Shown: in pieces, positions 1 to 10,554 of the stretch
Layout: every line of letters begins with the position of its first letter
Position numbering within the stretch: position 1 is the stretch's first letter
DNA from: Syncephalis fuscata
Taxonomy: Eukaryota > Zoopagomycota > Zoopagomycetes > Zoopagales > Piptocephalidaceae
Direction: 5' to 3'
Length of the DNA stretch: 64,000 bases
Assembly (NCBI GenBank): GCA_025786725.1
Contig: JAHLTZ010000016.1
Coordinates: forward strand, 1 to 64,000
Notes under the pieces: generated by a model
The model's input: only the letters and a program-made list of their open reading frames with translations
What the model was told of the DNA's origin: nothing
Database searches by the model: none
Program-made: the position numbers and the translations under genes

Positions 1-90
1 GTGGGACAGAATGGGAATGATATAGGTAAATGGTGGATATATGCATACTGGATAACGAATCTATGATGACGAGTATTTGATGACTGATGT

Positions 91-260
91 CACTCACCAC
101 CCATCATCATGTTCAATAGATTGGGCGTTATTAAATATTAGTCATTTGTCCCCCAAAAAGCAATAAGTGTGATGATGTGACGATTAAATAAAACTCACCA
201 CTTGTCCCCATGTTCAATAGAGTGAATGTGCAGTGCAATTGCGCGAATGTTATCAAATAT
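91..260 (+). repeat. Dispersed motif A, two copies
   Basis: Two adjacent versions (91-154 and 193-260) of a motif reading roughly CACTCACCACTTGTCCCC, then TGTTCAATAGA, then GAATGTGCAG, then CAATTGCGCGAATG and TTATTAAATATAG. The core ATTGCGCGAAT is close to its own reverse complement (ATTCGCGCAAT). Confidence 0.6.
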
Positions 261-954
261 ATTTATTTAATACCAGTCACATACATTGTCAATAAACTGT
301 TTAGTATTAATTTAATAGCTGTGACATAAATAAGACAGTTAACTAAATAAACCATTGATACTACTCCTACATCAACCAATCTACATATGTCATAAGTAGC
401 CATCTGATAAGTTTATACAATTTAGTCTAGTTTGGCTATTATAAGGCTGACACAGTATCACTAGTAGTTTACCATCTTTTTACATTTACGCTGACTTCTG
501 GGTCTTTGCATTGTTTTCGTGCTTTCTTATCTTGCCTATGCTGTTTTTTAATGCACGCCGTTCTTTTTTTTGCGTTCATCACAAGACAGTATAGAAGAGA
601 TTGACAAAATCGATGGCCATCATCAACACATGCTTCAGCATTGATTGCTTGATCAAGTCATTATTCATATTAGCTATTAACACGTGTATATCTATGTTAA
701 CCATTAATGTGGAATAGTTACGTAAGTATATGATTAATATTTTCTGATTGTTAAATACAAATAAAGCACGAGCATAGCTATAATGAGTAATTAAATTAAA
801 TTAAATGGAACCATGTTTTATTACTACAATTTTGCATAGTTGAGTAGGAACGGCCAATTGCAAGCTTGTTGATAATATGCTGATACCATTGATTAAATAG
901 TGAATAAGCCGAAGCATTGGCTAAAACTTGATGTATAAATAGACTGGACGGCAG

Positions 955-2358
955 TTATCGAATGGCCTTGCTTTTTGCCCAATATATACCTAAAGTTTGT
1001 TGAACTAGCAATTTGATTAGATTACCAATGCTAATGCCTTGAAAGTGTTGGTTATTTTATGTTTATAAGCAGATATAACACATATCACATGATTAATATA
1101 TAATTGGTTAATATACAACGCCACTTACAACCTATTAACACGAGTTATTAGACACACACAGTGCGTGTCATACAATTAATATATATTTGGTTAATTAAAA
1201 TTTTACTTACAGCCTATTATATAGGTCATTAGATGCACACAATGCATAGTATATGGTTAGTATATACCTAGCTAATATACAATACCACTTATGACCTATT
1301 AATACAAGTTATTAAACACACAATGTATATGGTATACACTCAATATACAAATATTTAATATTCAATGCCACTTACGACCTATTCATATGAGTTATTAGAC
1401 ACGCGATGTGTGTCATATGATTAACATATAGTTAGTTAAATTAATAAAAATCACTTACAAACTATTATATAGATTATTAGGCACACACGATGTGCGGTAT
1501 ATGATTAGTATGTGGTTAGCTAATATGCAATGCCACTTACGAGCTATTATATAGGTCATTAGACACACACAATGCGCGGTATATGATTAGTATCTAGTTA
1601 ACTACTATCCAATGTCACTTACGTCCTATCAACACAAGTTATCAAACACACAACATATATAATATATGCTTAGTATATAGTTAGTTGATATACAATATTA
1701 CTTACGACCTATTAATATGAGTTATTAGGCACACGGTACGTGTCATATGATTAATATATAGTTGGTTGATTAAAAAATTACTTACAAGCTATTATATAGG
1801 TCATTAGACACAAGCGATGCGAGGCATATGATTAGTATATAGTTGGCTGATATAAAATGCCACTTACTAGCTAGCAAAGCCAATTTAGCAGCATAAACAT
1901 TGTTTAGTTAACTAAAAACTAGTTAATGTTATTGCAATATACCTCCTATTAATATAGATTTGGTATATTAGCATTCTGAATGTGGCTTTTATTTATTGTT
2001 TTATGTTAAACGTACTCTTAGCTAATAATTCTATATTTATTTATTTTAATTAATGAGCAATGGTTAGCCAAAACATCAATAATCATGTATGCTCAAAACT
2101 TACGGGCTATTTACGTGTGTTATAGCATTCATTATGTGTATAACAACATATAGTGAGTACCAAAACAATGATCCATCATCACAACTTACCACCTAGTACC
2201 ATTGTTAGTTAAACATAATGTTAGTAAACATAACACTTGAATATTTATTGCGATTGCAACATACCACGACGGGCTAGAGTTGGATTAGCATCTACCATGG
2301 CTGTAGTGGCCACAAGAGCCATGATAATGGTGCAAACGACGGCAATAAAAAGCTTCAT
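955..2358 (-). CDS. Secreted basic Cys-containing peptide encoded by a signal-peptide exon plus 14 microexons (copy 1)
   Basis: Exon 1 (2358-2265) encodes a signal peptide starting MKLFIAVV and ending near VDA, then NPTLARR. Microexons follow on the minus strand at 2192-2190 GTG, 2106-2104 CCC, 2021-2016 CTAAGA, 1945-1943 GAG, 1870-1868 CTA, 1788-1786 CTT, 1708-1706 GTC, 1625-1623 GAC, 1543-1541 CTC, 1461-1459 TTT, 1378-1376 GTC, 1295-1293 GTC, 1213-1211 GCT and 1131-1129 GTT. The last exon is 989-955 (stop TAA). All introns are phase 1 and 70-83 nt long, except the last (139 nt). Nearly all run GTAAGT to TAG. The spliced frame is open for 57 codons; the part after ARR reads GAPKRATCRPLCRRCC and then IYWAKSKAIR. 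It holds four Cys and many Arg/Lys, and RR/KR pairs suggest Kex2-type processing. The donor after the 1295-1293 exon is ATAAGT, so that exon may be skipped. Function unknown. Confidence 0.72.
990..2264 (-). repeat. Tandem array of intron units of U1
   Basis: Fifteen introns in a row. The ten between 1132 and 1867 are clear copies of one another with a period of about 80-83 bp. They share GTAAGT at the 5' end, a run like TATACTAATCATATGAC in the middle and CTAATAAC plus AATAG at the 3' end. The nucleotides between AG and GT vary from unit to unit, while the flanking splice signals stay constant. Confidence 0.85.
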
Positions 2359-2477
2359 GTTGATATTAAATTGTTAAGGCAAACAAATAGAATGAACAAA
2401 GTTTGGTAGCAGTGAGTATTCGGTAGAAAATGGCGTGTGATGATGACAACACTTGTTAGTTTTGCGTACACTGTGGC

Positions 2478-2486
2478 CTATTTAAG
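2478..2486 (-). promoter_or_regulatory. TATA-like element of the U1 microexon gene
   Basis: CTTAAATAG on the minus strand lies about 120 bp upstream of the ATG. The same nonamer occurs 135-143 bp upstream of the starts of the U2 and U3 copies although the surrounding sequence has diverged, which suggests a core promoter element. Confidence 0.45.
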
Positions 2487-4520
2487 TCCATGGTTATGCT
2501 AATATACCAGTATACTGCGTTGCATGGACTATACCATTAAAATGCAATATAAATCAATAGGAACACGTCCATATGGTGGTTGAAGCACGTGCATACCAGC
2601 ACACTGATGGTATGATAATTTGTAGTCAGGTCTTTATTCTAACCTGCTCAGCGCTGGCACGAATGATGTAGCAATATCATCATTTAATAAATGTATGATA
2701 GAGGTTTGCGTAAAAACTAGTACTGTGCTATTATGCAATTCGACCATGTGACGCTAATTAAATCTATTGGTTCTAAAAAAACAGGGATGATGTATCGTTG
2801 TGTCTTTGCTGTTGCTTTCAACGACAGCTTCAATCTTCGGTATTTTTATGTATCTAAAACAAACGTAAAGCATCAATACAGTAGCAACGCTATTGCATTA
2901 GGCCTTTGGTTCTTTACAGACATTTACTGTTGTGCATAAACTGATTATATTCTCTGAGCTATGAAAGTATATTGATTGGTTTGCATATGCGTTTAGCATT
3001 GTGGCTTGCCTACAGAAATGAATGGTTTATTTTTAGAAAAACATTATCAAATGCTGATGTAAGTTCTACTATTGATCAGGGATTATTTTTATTGCTTACT
3101 GCCTGTTAATCATATGCATTTTTGATAATGAATCATTACCTTCTATCACCAGTATCGTTTATTTCCAGCACCAAAGCAACGTAAACTGACCAAATGGCAT
3201 GTAGCTCTACATAAAGACATTGGGCTATGTCTATCAGGCTGCCTCAATCAGATACAATCAATGCTGAGTGTACAGCAGCAGTTCATGGTATGTCAATCAG
3301 TACTCTCCTGTTGTGTAGATGATTCATACAGTAATGACTTGATTAAAATAACAGGTTTGCAATCTGAAGTCTGCGTTATGTGTTACACACCCAGGTCATG
3401 TTTTTACGGCCCCAATTTAATAAAAATAATAATTGAGCAGATTATAGCTATTTCAGCGATACTATTACTAGTCGTACCACTTTCCAGTCACTTTTCTGCT
3501 ATAGCTATGTATATTAAATATTATTTGCTGAGTAACATGGAAATAAGCAATATTCAATAAAATTCAGTTGTTTATTCACTGTCATATTGTATACAACCAT
3601 ATTTACGATTAAAAACTTATAAAAAGTATTTATAATAAATAGCTGATCATTATACTTACTGCTTGTTATTGATACAGCATGTATGCCTATTGCTCTGTAT
3701 GTGTCTGCTTATAATTGTCTATTTGCTATTACATTGTATCTCATATACATTACTTGCTAATGTAACTTTAGTAGAATAACTTTTATCAACAAACATTAGC
3801 CCGATACACAGCATTATAATATATAGCCTATTCTTTACTTGCTTTAAATATTTTAACAAAACACATGTTTTTATCCATTATTTATTTTAAACAATCAAAG
3901 TTATAGCTAACTATTATCAACTAATTCGCCCCTAATTAGCCATCAGTAATCAAAGTGCTAAATACTTTTAATAAACCAAAAGTTTACACATACCTCTAAT
4001 ATTTGTTCTACCGATATAGCTCAATGTTAAGTGCAATGACCAAGCTTTATAGTAATAGAGCTGGAACCAAACAGACAACAGCACTAGATATCACATAGCC
4101 AATATGTAATAAAATAGTATACATTATAATGAGTATGCAATATTAAACGAGATTAGCAATGTTAAGTTATTGAGTATATATGCATGATCAATGAATGAAT
4201 TAGTCATTTACTAATAATAAAACTAGAACAAAAATAAAAATAGTTTTGAATAGAGGAAGGTTAGGCAATTATAAAATAATATATAAAATGATAAATGTAC
4301 GGTGAAAAAGCATATAAAATGAAGTTAAAGCTATAGAGCATACAACGCAATAAATGGGCTGAGTGAAATGTGTTGGTGTGTATAATAAATAAAGTGTGTC
4401 TAGCCTATCATAGAATGGTATATGATGACATGAAATAGTATAAAGATGATATAGCTAAATAGAGTATATATGCATACTGAATAATAAATCTACAACAATG
4501 GGTATTTTGATTATTAATGT

Positions 4521-4584
4521 CGCTCACTGCCTAGTTCTATGCTCAATAGAAATGATGTTGCCAAATCTAGTCGTTTGACCCCTA
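4521..4584 (+). repeat. Dispersed motif A at the end of U1
   Basis: Degenerate copy: CGCTCACTGCCTAGTTCTAT, GCTCAATAGAAATG and TAGTCGTTTGACCCC are recognisable; the GCGCGAAT core is lost. It sits just upstream of the kinase-like gene. A further partial copy with GTCAATTACGCGAATGC lies at 6548-6608. Confidence 0.45.
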
Positions 4585-4902
4585 ATAGCACTGAATAGTT
4601 AATAAAATGTTTTTTTTGCTATACTATAATATAAACACACATTGTTACTTACTTTTTACAGTTTATCTATTCGCTATAGCTATAGCGTCCCAATCAATGT
4701 GAACATTACTATAAAGCACCACTTGAACGCGTGGAGCTGCAATGGCCGCATGATTGGTGTGATTTAAGCACATGATTGCACAGCGTGACGCGGTATCAAA
4801 ACGACAAATGCACAGCCCGCAGATACATACGCAAGCATCTTTACTTCTTTACTTATTTCTTCTATTCTACTGTAGCTATACCACCAATATTGTTTGTAAA
4901 CC

Positions 4903-6183
4903 ATGCGCCATAATTGGGTTCTACCTTCAATATGGGCAATTATCAATGCCAGTAACTATCTGGCTGTTGGTATAATGCCAACTTATTCACCAAACCATTG
5001 TCGTCTTTCGTTGACGTCTTCGTTGTGGCTTTCGGCAGAGTATGAGTCGCACTTTGAAATGAGCTCAACCAACGATTTCCTTCCATTTGCTGTATATAAT
5101 CAAGAGCCAGAAGTTGGAGAGGAAGAGGCACTTGGTGTGCCAGGATTAGTATTTGATAGTGAACGTACTGGCGGTGGTGCCATGAGCGACTACACGGCAT
5201 ATGTATCCTACAAAGACCAGCCAGGATTTATGAAATGCAGCTACCGAACCTTCTGCTACACTCGTGAAGTTCGTGCGCTAAAGGTAAATAGATAACATTA
5301 TATTGCTGCTTACGACTTATTATTGCTATTATTATAAATCAATTTAGAAAGTTAATAAATTAAATCCCCAGCTGCCTGTAATACCTGAATGGCCAGGCTA
5401 TTCCGACCCAATGCCATTCAGTAGCTATGTCCCCAGTCTGCTGACCTATTTTCGCACTGGAGATGGGTTCGGATGTATTGTAATGTCATTGGCCAATGGT
5501 ATTACACTTAAAGAATACACTAAAAGTCTTAGTTCGCTTCAAAAGGATGTAGAACTACGCGACGTAGTACGGCAATTGCTTATTAGTAAGTATCTAGTAT
5601 AGTTGGTTGATACAATGTCTAACCGATAACTATAGGTCTTGCCTATTTACATCGCTCCGAGTGGGTGCATGGTGATCTTAAGCCAGACAGTAAGTAGGCT
5701 GTGCAGATAAGAATTAAACTAACTTGTACAATAGATGTTATGGTCCAAGTAACGCCACCAAGAACCGATGGCAAATCACGTGTTCAAGTAACACTGATCG
5801 ACTTTAATCTCGCATTTCCAACCATCAACGGTACTAGTCCTCCAGCAGGTCACACCGTCGGCTATACACCACCAGAGTTTTATGGATCAAAACAAACCGT
5901 CTCACACTCATTTGATAGTTGGTCATTAGGTGCAACGCTTTATGCGTTATTTACAGGCCATGCTCCGTATGAGATTGATTATGACGAAAAAGGAACCACT
6001 GGTGTATGGTCATTGGAAAAGCGGAAAGAATTTATGCGCAGCATGCTTAAGCATCAGCAGCATAGCTATCAACAGCTAAACTGCAGCGAAGAAGCTCGTG
6101 AATTTATTGAAACTCTAATGGTAATTGACCCAGCAAAACGAGTTACAGTTGAAGAGATTATGTGGCATAAGTGGCTTAAATAA
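4903..6183 (+). CDS. Protein-kinase-like protein with HGDLKPDN and DFN motifs
   Basis: Four exons: 4903-5283, 5372-5585, 5636-5689 and 5735-6183, with canonical introns of 88, 50 and 45 nt. The spliced product shows a complete kinase fold. The N-lobe has a Gly-rich stretch (TGGGAMSD), a candidate ATP Lys in FMKCSYR and an alpha-C Glu in REVRAL. The catalytic loop is HGDLKPDN, so the usual HRD is HGD but Asp, Lys and Asn are kept. The metal-binding motif is DFN in place of DFG, followed by TPPEFYG (APE-like) and DSWSLGATLYALFTG. DFN and HGD suggest a divergent, perhaps still active, Ser/Thr kinase. The N-terminus is uncertain: the ATG at 4903 follows an in-frame stop. A hydrophobic stretch beginning near 4808 in another frame (LLLYLFLLFYC) could be a signal-peptide exon joined by an unrecognised intron. 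Confidence 0.8.
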
Positions 6184-7050
6184 CTCATGAACCAATGAAG
6201 CTTTAATGGTAGCAGGTGATATTCTATACAAATAATAAATTAGAAAGGCGTGTCATTTTATCCAATGCTTATTATTATGCTAGTATATTTGGACACAACG
6301 GCAAAATTGCATTACTATTTACAAATATCTGATAGCATAAAGTGAAGGCGGTGTTAAGTGGATTGATTGAAATAATAAAATAACAAAATTATACAAAAAA
6401 AAAAAGTAAGCTGTATAATATATAAATTGAATAAAATAAAACAAATTAACAAAAAGCTGTATTATATATAGCCTAATAAATAAAATGAATAAAGTGTGTT
6501 TATTATATCGCATAATGATACATATTAGCGTGGGACAGAATGGGAATAATGTAAGTAAATGAATGTGTAGGTCAATTACGCGAATGCTATTAAATTTAAG
6601 CATTTAATTTTAAATCGTATTAAATGGTTTAGTAATTTGTTTAATATTAACATAATAATAACAACAGATATTACTATTGAAATAGATGGTGTGGCTATAG
6701 ATGCATCGAATGTAGCTAGTTGTAGTTTATTGCTATTTGCAAAAGAATACATTTATTAAATTAATAAATGAAATAAAGTATATGTAACAAGCTGAATAGC
6801 AACAGCTCCCTTGTCACGATAAATCAAGTGTTGGGATTATGACAGTATTAGTTACACCGCCTTCATTGCACTTTTATAAATAGCATTAGTGTGTAGCCGA
6901 TGATCGCTTAACTATTTTTTGAAATAAAAATCACACATTTAATATTTTAACACGATACGTTTACTAATAAGTATCACGACTATAAAATAGCTAACAATAC
7001 ACGCTTTATAATGAAATATTATCTTTATTCACAATCCGTGTTTACGAATG
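6184..7050. other. AT-rich intergenic region
   Basis: Poly-A/T-rich DNA between the convergent kinase-like and TTL genes. 6440-6560 partly repeats 4380-4440 and the first 40 bp of the window (GTGGGACAGAATGGGAAT at 6530 and at position 1), so relics of the repeated unit flank the kinase gene on both sides. No gene is supported. Confidence 0.6.
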
Positions 7051-8385
7051 TTACAGTATATATAATAATATTGTAACGCGAATCAAGCAACTAACTAACG
7101 TATTACATTGACTTATTCTATCATATACAAGTCGTAGACGATCGTCTTTTGGCAGTGTATCATCAGATGATGTGGATTGATTTATCGCATCGACAAACGG
7201 ACAAACAGCAACCTTGACTGTTGCTTCAAACAGGCCCCGTACTAGGTCGCGTAGGCGGTGGCCTGTTTGTGCAAAATCAGGGAATGCATTGGCTTCGAGC
7301 AGCCATACATTGTGAGATTCATCGATAAGAAAATCAAATCCATAGAGTTCAAATGCATTTGGCATTGGCTGGAAGCCAATAGCATCCGATGATACTGCAG
7401 CAAAACATTCACCCAATACTGACGCACACTGGTTGAATATCTGCTCTAATGTTGTAGCTTTAAGACCATGGTTTGTTAGATTCCAAAAAGCGCGTACAGC
7501 TTGCGCTTCATCAAATGCCTCATTGTGCTGCTGAAGGCATGTATTTGTAAGATGTCCTTGCAGCGATTCTATACTAGTAATATCATAGTCAGTGCCGGCA
7601 AAAAGTGCCAGCATTTCGCGATATAAATAGACTTGCGTTCGTCCTACAGATAGTACATAAGCACGTAGATGGAATTTCCGTGAATCATTTGGTAAAAGCA
7701 ACGGTTGCGCAATATATCGTTGAATGACCCATTCTCTCAAGAGCCATGCACTGCCCTGCTCGCTATCCGCATCTTCGTTGGCATCTTCTGCTTCGCTATC
7801 GCTTTCTCCAAAAAGCTCCTCTATCATTGTTTCCATGCCTGATAACGAATCTAGTAAATAGATGCCTACACCGCGTCCAGTCATTGAAGGCTTCATGATA
7901 AAGCGTTCAAGCTGCTTGGGATCATTACATGACAGATTATTACGAAATCCACGCTCAACTTCCCAACACTCATTTAGTGCTTCATCAAGATAGTCAGGAT
8001 GATCCAGACGGAATATCCACGTCTCTGGCACATGCTGTTTTAGCAAGCTTTGGGGTCGCTTTGCGCAGTAATGCTGAAAGGCATTGGCCATTTGAATTTT
8101 ACGAATTAAAGCTTTTCGTATGCAGTAGGAATTAATTAAGCTGCGTTCAGGATGCTTACTGGCTATATCCCAGTCAATCGATTCGTATTCGCGCCACTGT
8201 AAAACGGGTACAGTATTGCTACAAACGTAAGCATCTTTATTACGAGGTGGCCACTCCGAAACAATAGTCAACGCGGGACATAATAGCGCTAATGTTTCTC
8301 GTACTAGTATATCCACATACGGATCATCAAGACGGACTACAGCCACCATAGACGAGTGAATATCGATACAGCTGTGGGTGGCCAT
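7051..8385 (-). CDS. Tubulin-tyrosine ligase family (TTL-like) protein
   Basis: Single-exon 444-aa protein. The start chosen is the ATG of MATHSCID at 8385; the open frame continues upstream to 8466, but that part is a Phe-rich translation of A/T runs. ATP-grasp/TTL features follow in order: MTGRGVGIYLL (ATP-binding loop), WVIQRYIAQPLLL followed by SRKFHLRAYVL, HLTNTCLQ, then FELYGFDFLIDESHNVWLLE and EANAFPDF, which matches the FDF..D....WLLEVNA.P motif of the family. TTL-family enzymes ligate amino acids to tubulin tails or other proteins; fungal relatives such as yeast Pby1 have no settled substrate. An acidic insert (ESDSEAEDANEDADSEQ) interrupts the central part. The reaction is inferred from the fold only. 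Confidence 0.85.
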   Translation of the reverse strand: MATHSCIDIHSSMVAVVRLDDPYVDILVRETLALLCPALTIVSEWPPRNKDAYVCSNTVPVLQWREYESIDWDIASKHPERSLINSYCIRKALIRKIQMANAFQHYCAKRPQSLLKQHVPETWIFRLDHPDYLDEALNECWEVERGFRNNLSCNDPKQLERFIMKPSMTGRGVGIYLLDSLSGMETMIEELFGESDSEAEDANEDADSEQGSAWLLREWVIQRYIAQPLLLPNDSRKFHLRAYVLSVGRTQVYLYREMLALFAGTDYDITSIESLQGHLTNTCLQQHNEAFDEAQAVRAFWNLTNHGLKATTLEQIFNQCASVLGECFAAVSSDAIGFQPMPNAFELYGFDFLIDESHNVWLLEANAFPDFAQTGHRLRDLVRGLFEATVKVAVCPFVDAINQSTSSDDTLPKDDRLRLVYDRISQCNTLVSCLIRVTILLYIL

Positions 8386-9970
8386 GATAAAAAAAACAAC
8401 TTCTACGAAGCTTACGAGAAATAAAAAGTAAAGAATATGCTGAAAAAAAAATGTGTAATGTAACAAATTTTCCTTCCACGCAATTTATTATTTCCTTATT
8501 TAGTAGTAATGTCGTGTATAACTAATAAAATAAAGTGAAGAAAATTCCGAGTTTTTTAAAAAAATAAAAAGTGAAGGCCAATATTTTATTATAAGATATA
8601 ACAATGTTACTACTCCACATACTCAATAAATTGTTAGTAAAGCTTAAGTATATTGATTACTAAACATAGTAGTTCAAATCAATTGCTAATATTATTCCAT
8701 GATTTACACCACATTATTAACACCCATGATCAACACGCGACTAAACACCCGGTCCTACCGACTTCTAACAACAGCGTCAATCAATTACTACTCTTATCAA
8801 CCATTCGAATCCTTTGTAAAAAACTTTCTAATTGTTATCAACCATTAAGAAAGCAACGAACAAACAATAAATTCAAGTCTTTCTTAGCTATTGCTAAAGG
8901 TCATTTGTTGTAAAATATCGCTACTATTTTGCTATCTCAATTTTAAATTCACTTCATTGCTAAGTTTTGGACCTTTTCGTGCCATCCCAACCTATTAGTA
9001 ATATTTAGGCTGGACTGGCACGTTTATTAGCTAGTTTTACACTAGCTATTCTATACTTTATTATATTTTTAATAAGGAATTAATCATCTTTTATTAAGGA
9101 CCTAAGGTAAGCATTTATAATACTAACAATCTTGTTTCATAGGTTATTAAGATGAGTGTAGTATTAGTTATCGATTTATTACTTTTCTTTCAATAAAATA
9201 GCAACAATAAAAAACAGCAACATTCTTTTTGAATTTAACATAGCATAGATATCTAAATTAAAATTTTTAAAAAATGTCTACTTGTTACGAAGATAATTAC
9301 GCGTTTTTTATTATACAAATACTTTATCGTAATTATATTAATTTAATATCCGCAAAATTCATATTTGTTACGCAATTTTATTAAATAACAGCAATATTAT
9401 TGATCTAAGATGGTTTAGAAAGTGTAATTATTTAGTATCTCCATCCTATATGGACTTGACAATAGCAAATATATTGTATACTTTGTTATGTCAAGTATTT
9501 CTTTATTTAAATATCAAATAAATATTACGCTTGTATTACAATACAACATAGTATATGTACATATAACATAAATACATGCCAGCCGTGCAACTAACAGACT
9601 ATATTATGCAATCACCATACTCATACCATTTACTCTATCTGCCATAGTAATACTGTTTTGCCTTTAATTACATTGCTACAAGACAATGGTAATATTATTT
9701 ATGTGTTATTAAAATTAAAATTATAAAATTATTTTACTTGATCCGTAGCTATTGCTATAAAAGCACTGATTATACATTAAATTTATTTTAAAATATAACA
9801 ATTGAAAATGCATGCATTTCGGTATTTTAACGTAAGCCTTTTAGCTATTTATGTTATAGTTTAGTGTATTGTCGAATAAAAACAAACATCAAATGACTAA
9901 TAAAGCACTAATATATAATCCACACAATCAATTAGCTAGTACATTTTGTTCTTGAAATTATCATAGCACT
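8386..9970. other. AT-rich intergenic region with one hairpin
   Basis: Nearly 1.6 kb without a convincing gene. An imperfect inverted repeat at 8978-9022 (CGTGCCA...TGGCACG outer stem, CC/GG pairs inside) is the only clear structure. An 86-codon frame at 8653-8913 has no recognisable domain and no good start context. Confidence 0.6.
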
Positions 9971-10554
9971 TTATAGCACACTGGGACGCTCCCAGCCACA
10001 GTATGGACAAAATCGCCAGCTAGAAGATCCAATGGCAGTACTGCAAGCACCACAGTGATCCATAGAGTTTTCGCCTGCTACTATATTTGGATCTCTATAA
10101 GCTTGTTCCGCTGCGGCCAACGTTGCTTTCTCGTCACGATCCGGTAGATATGCAGGCGGCTTTTCTTGCTTTCTAACAGATGAAAATATTTGACGCTGTC
10201 TCTGAGGATGTGCCCCTGGTTGATCCACGTATCCACAACGATGACATACCCACACTGCATGGCCTCGATATACCTAAGTATATAATCAAATTGCAAAATC
10301 AATTCGTATAAGTGCACTATTTTCGCTACTATATAATTGCTTACAGGGAATAGAGGGACAAAGAACAACGAAAGCCGCTGATCGACTCGAGTTTGCATTA
10401 GTGCACATGCACCACATTGAGGACAGGTACGGGCCGTCTTCTGTAGCCATTTACGTTTGGGCGAAAGCCCAACTGATAAGCATATTATTAGTAATAGTAG
10501 TGGTATATATCATTTAATTAATAACTTACTGATAATTAGAAAGAACTCGAACAT
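9971..10554 (-). CDS. Zinc-ribbon protein (zinc-ribbon 15-like family)
   Basis: Three exons on the minus strand: 10554-10530, 10472-10345 and 10273-9971, giving 151 aa. It starts MFEFFLIIIGLSPKRKW. The first zinc ribbon is CPQCGAC, then TRVDQRLSLFFVPLFPV, then VWVCHRCGY. This CxxC-hydrophobic-LFFxPLFPx-CxxCGY layout is typical of small uncharacterised fungal zinc-ribbon proteins. A second zinc ribbon at the C-terminus reads CGACSTAIGSSSWRFCPYCG. Phases agree at both junctions (1 then 0). The molecular role is not known; structural zinc binding by eight Cys is inferred. The middle part (PQRQRQIFSSVRKQEK) is a polar linker. Confidence 0.75.

Larger units (their letters stand above)
1..4600 (+). 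repeat. Unit U1: diverged copy of the 6.9-kb repeated unit
   Basis: Base-by-base comparison shows that about 170-3720 is a diverged relative of 48000-51400 (unit U3), in the same orientation, including a microexon gene on the minus strand. The part around 3880-4150 instead matches 36020-36250 of U2 read on the plus strand, so an internal inversion has occurred in one of the lineages. The 138-aa secreted-protein gene and the foldback element of U2/U3 are absent. The two ends (about 1-180 and 4440-4620) resemble each other and both carry the dispersed motif. No further gene is supported in 2360-4900; the short ORFs there are not conserved with U3. Confidence 0.7.

Noticed and set aside
1060-1880. 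Tandem ~80-bp repeats with short unique insertions could suggest a CRISPR-like array or simple satellite
   Set aside because: The host is a eukaryote, the variable parts are only 3 nt, repeat copies are diverged, and each unit has GT...AG ends with a consistent open frame; microexons explain it better.
2733-3560. Two plus-strand frames of 68 and 99 codons in U1
   Set aside because: The homologous U3 sequence (50400-51100) is not open in the same frame, so there is no sign of coding constraint.
8653-8913. 86-codon frame in the 8.4-9.9 kb gap
   Set aside because: No ATG at its start, composition like the flanking non-coding DNA, no domain.
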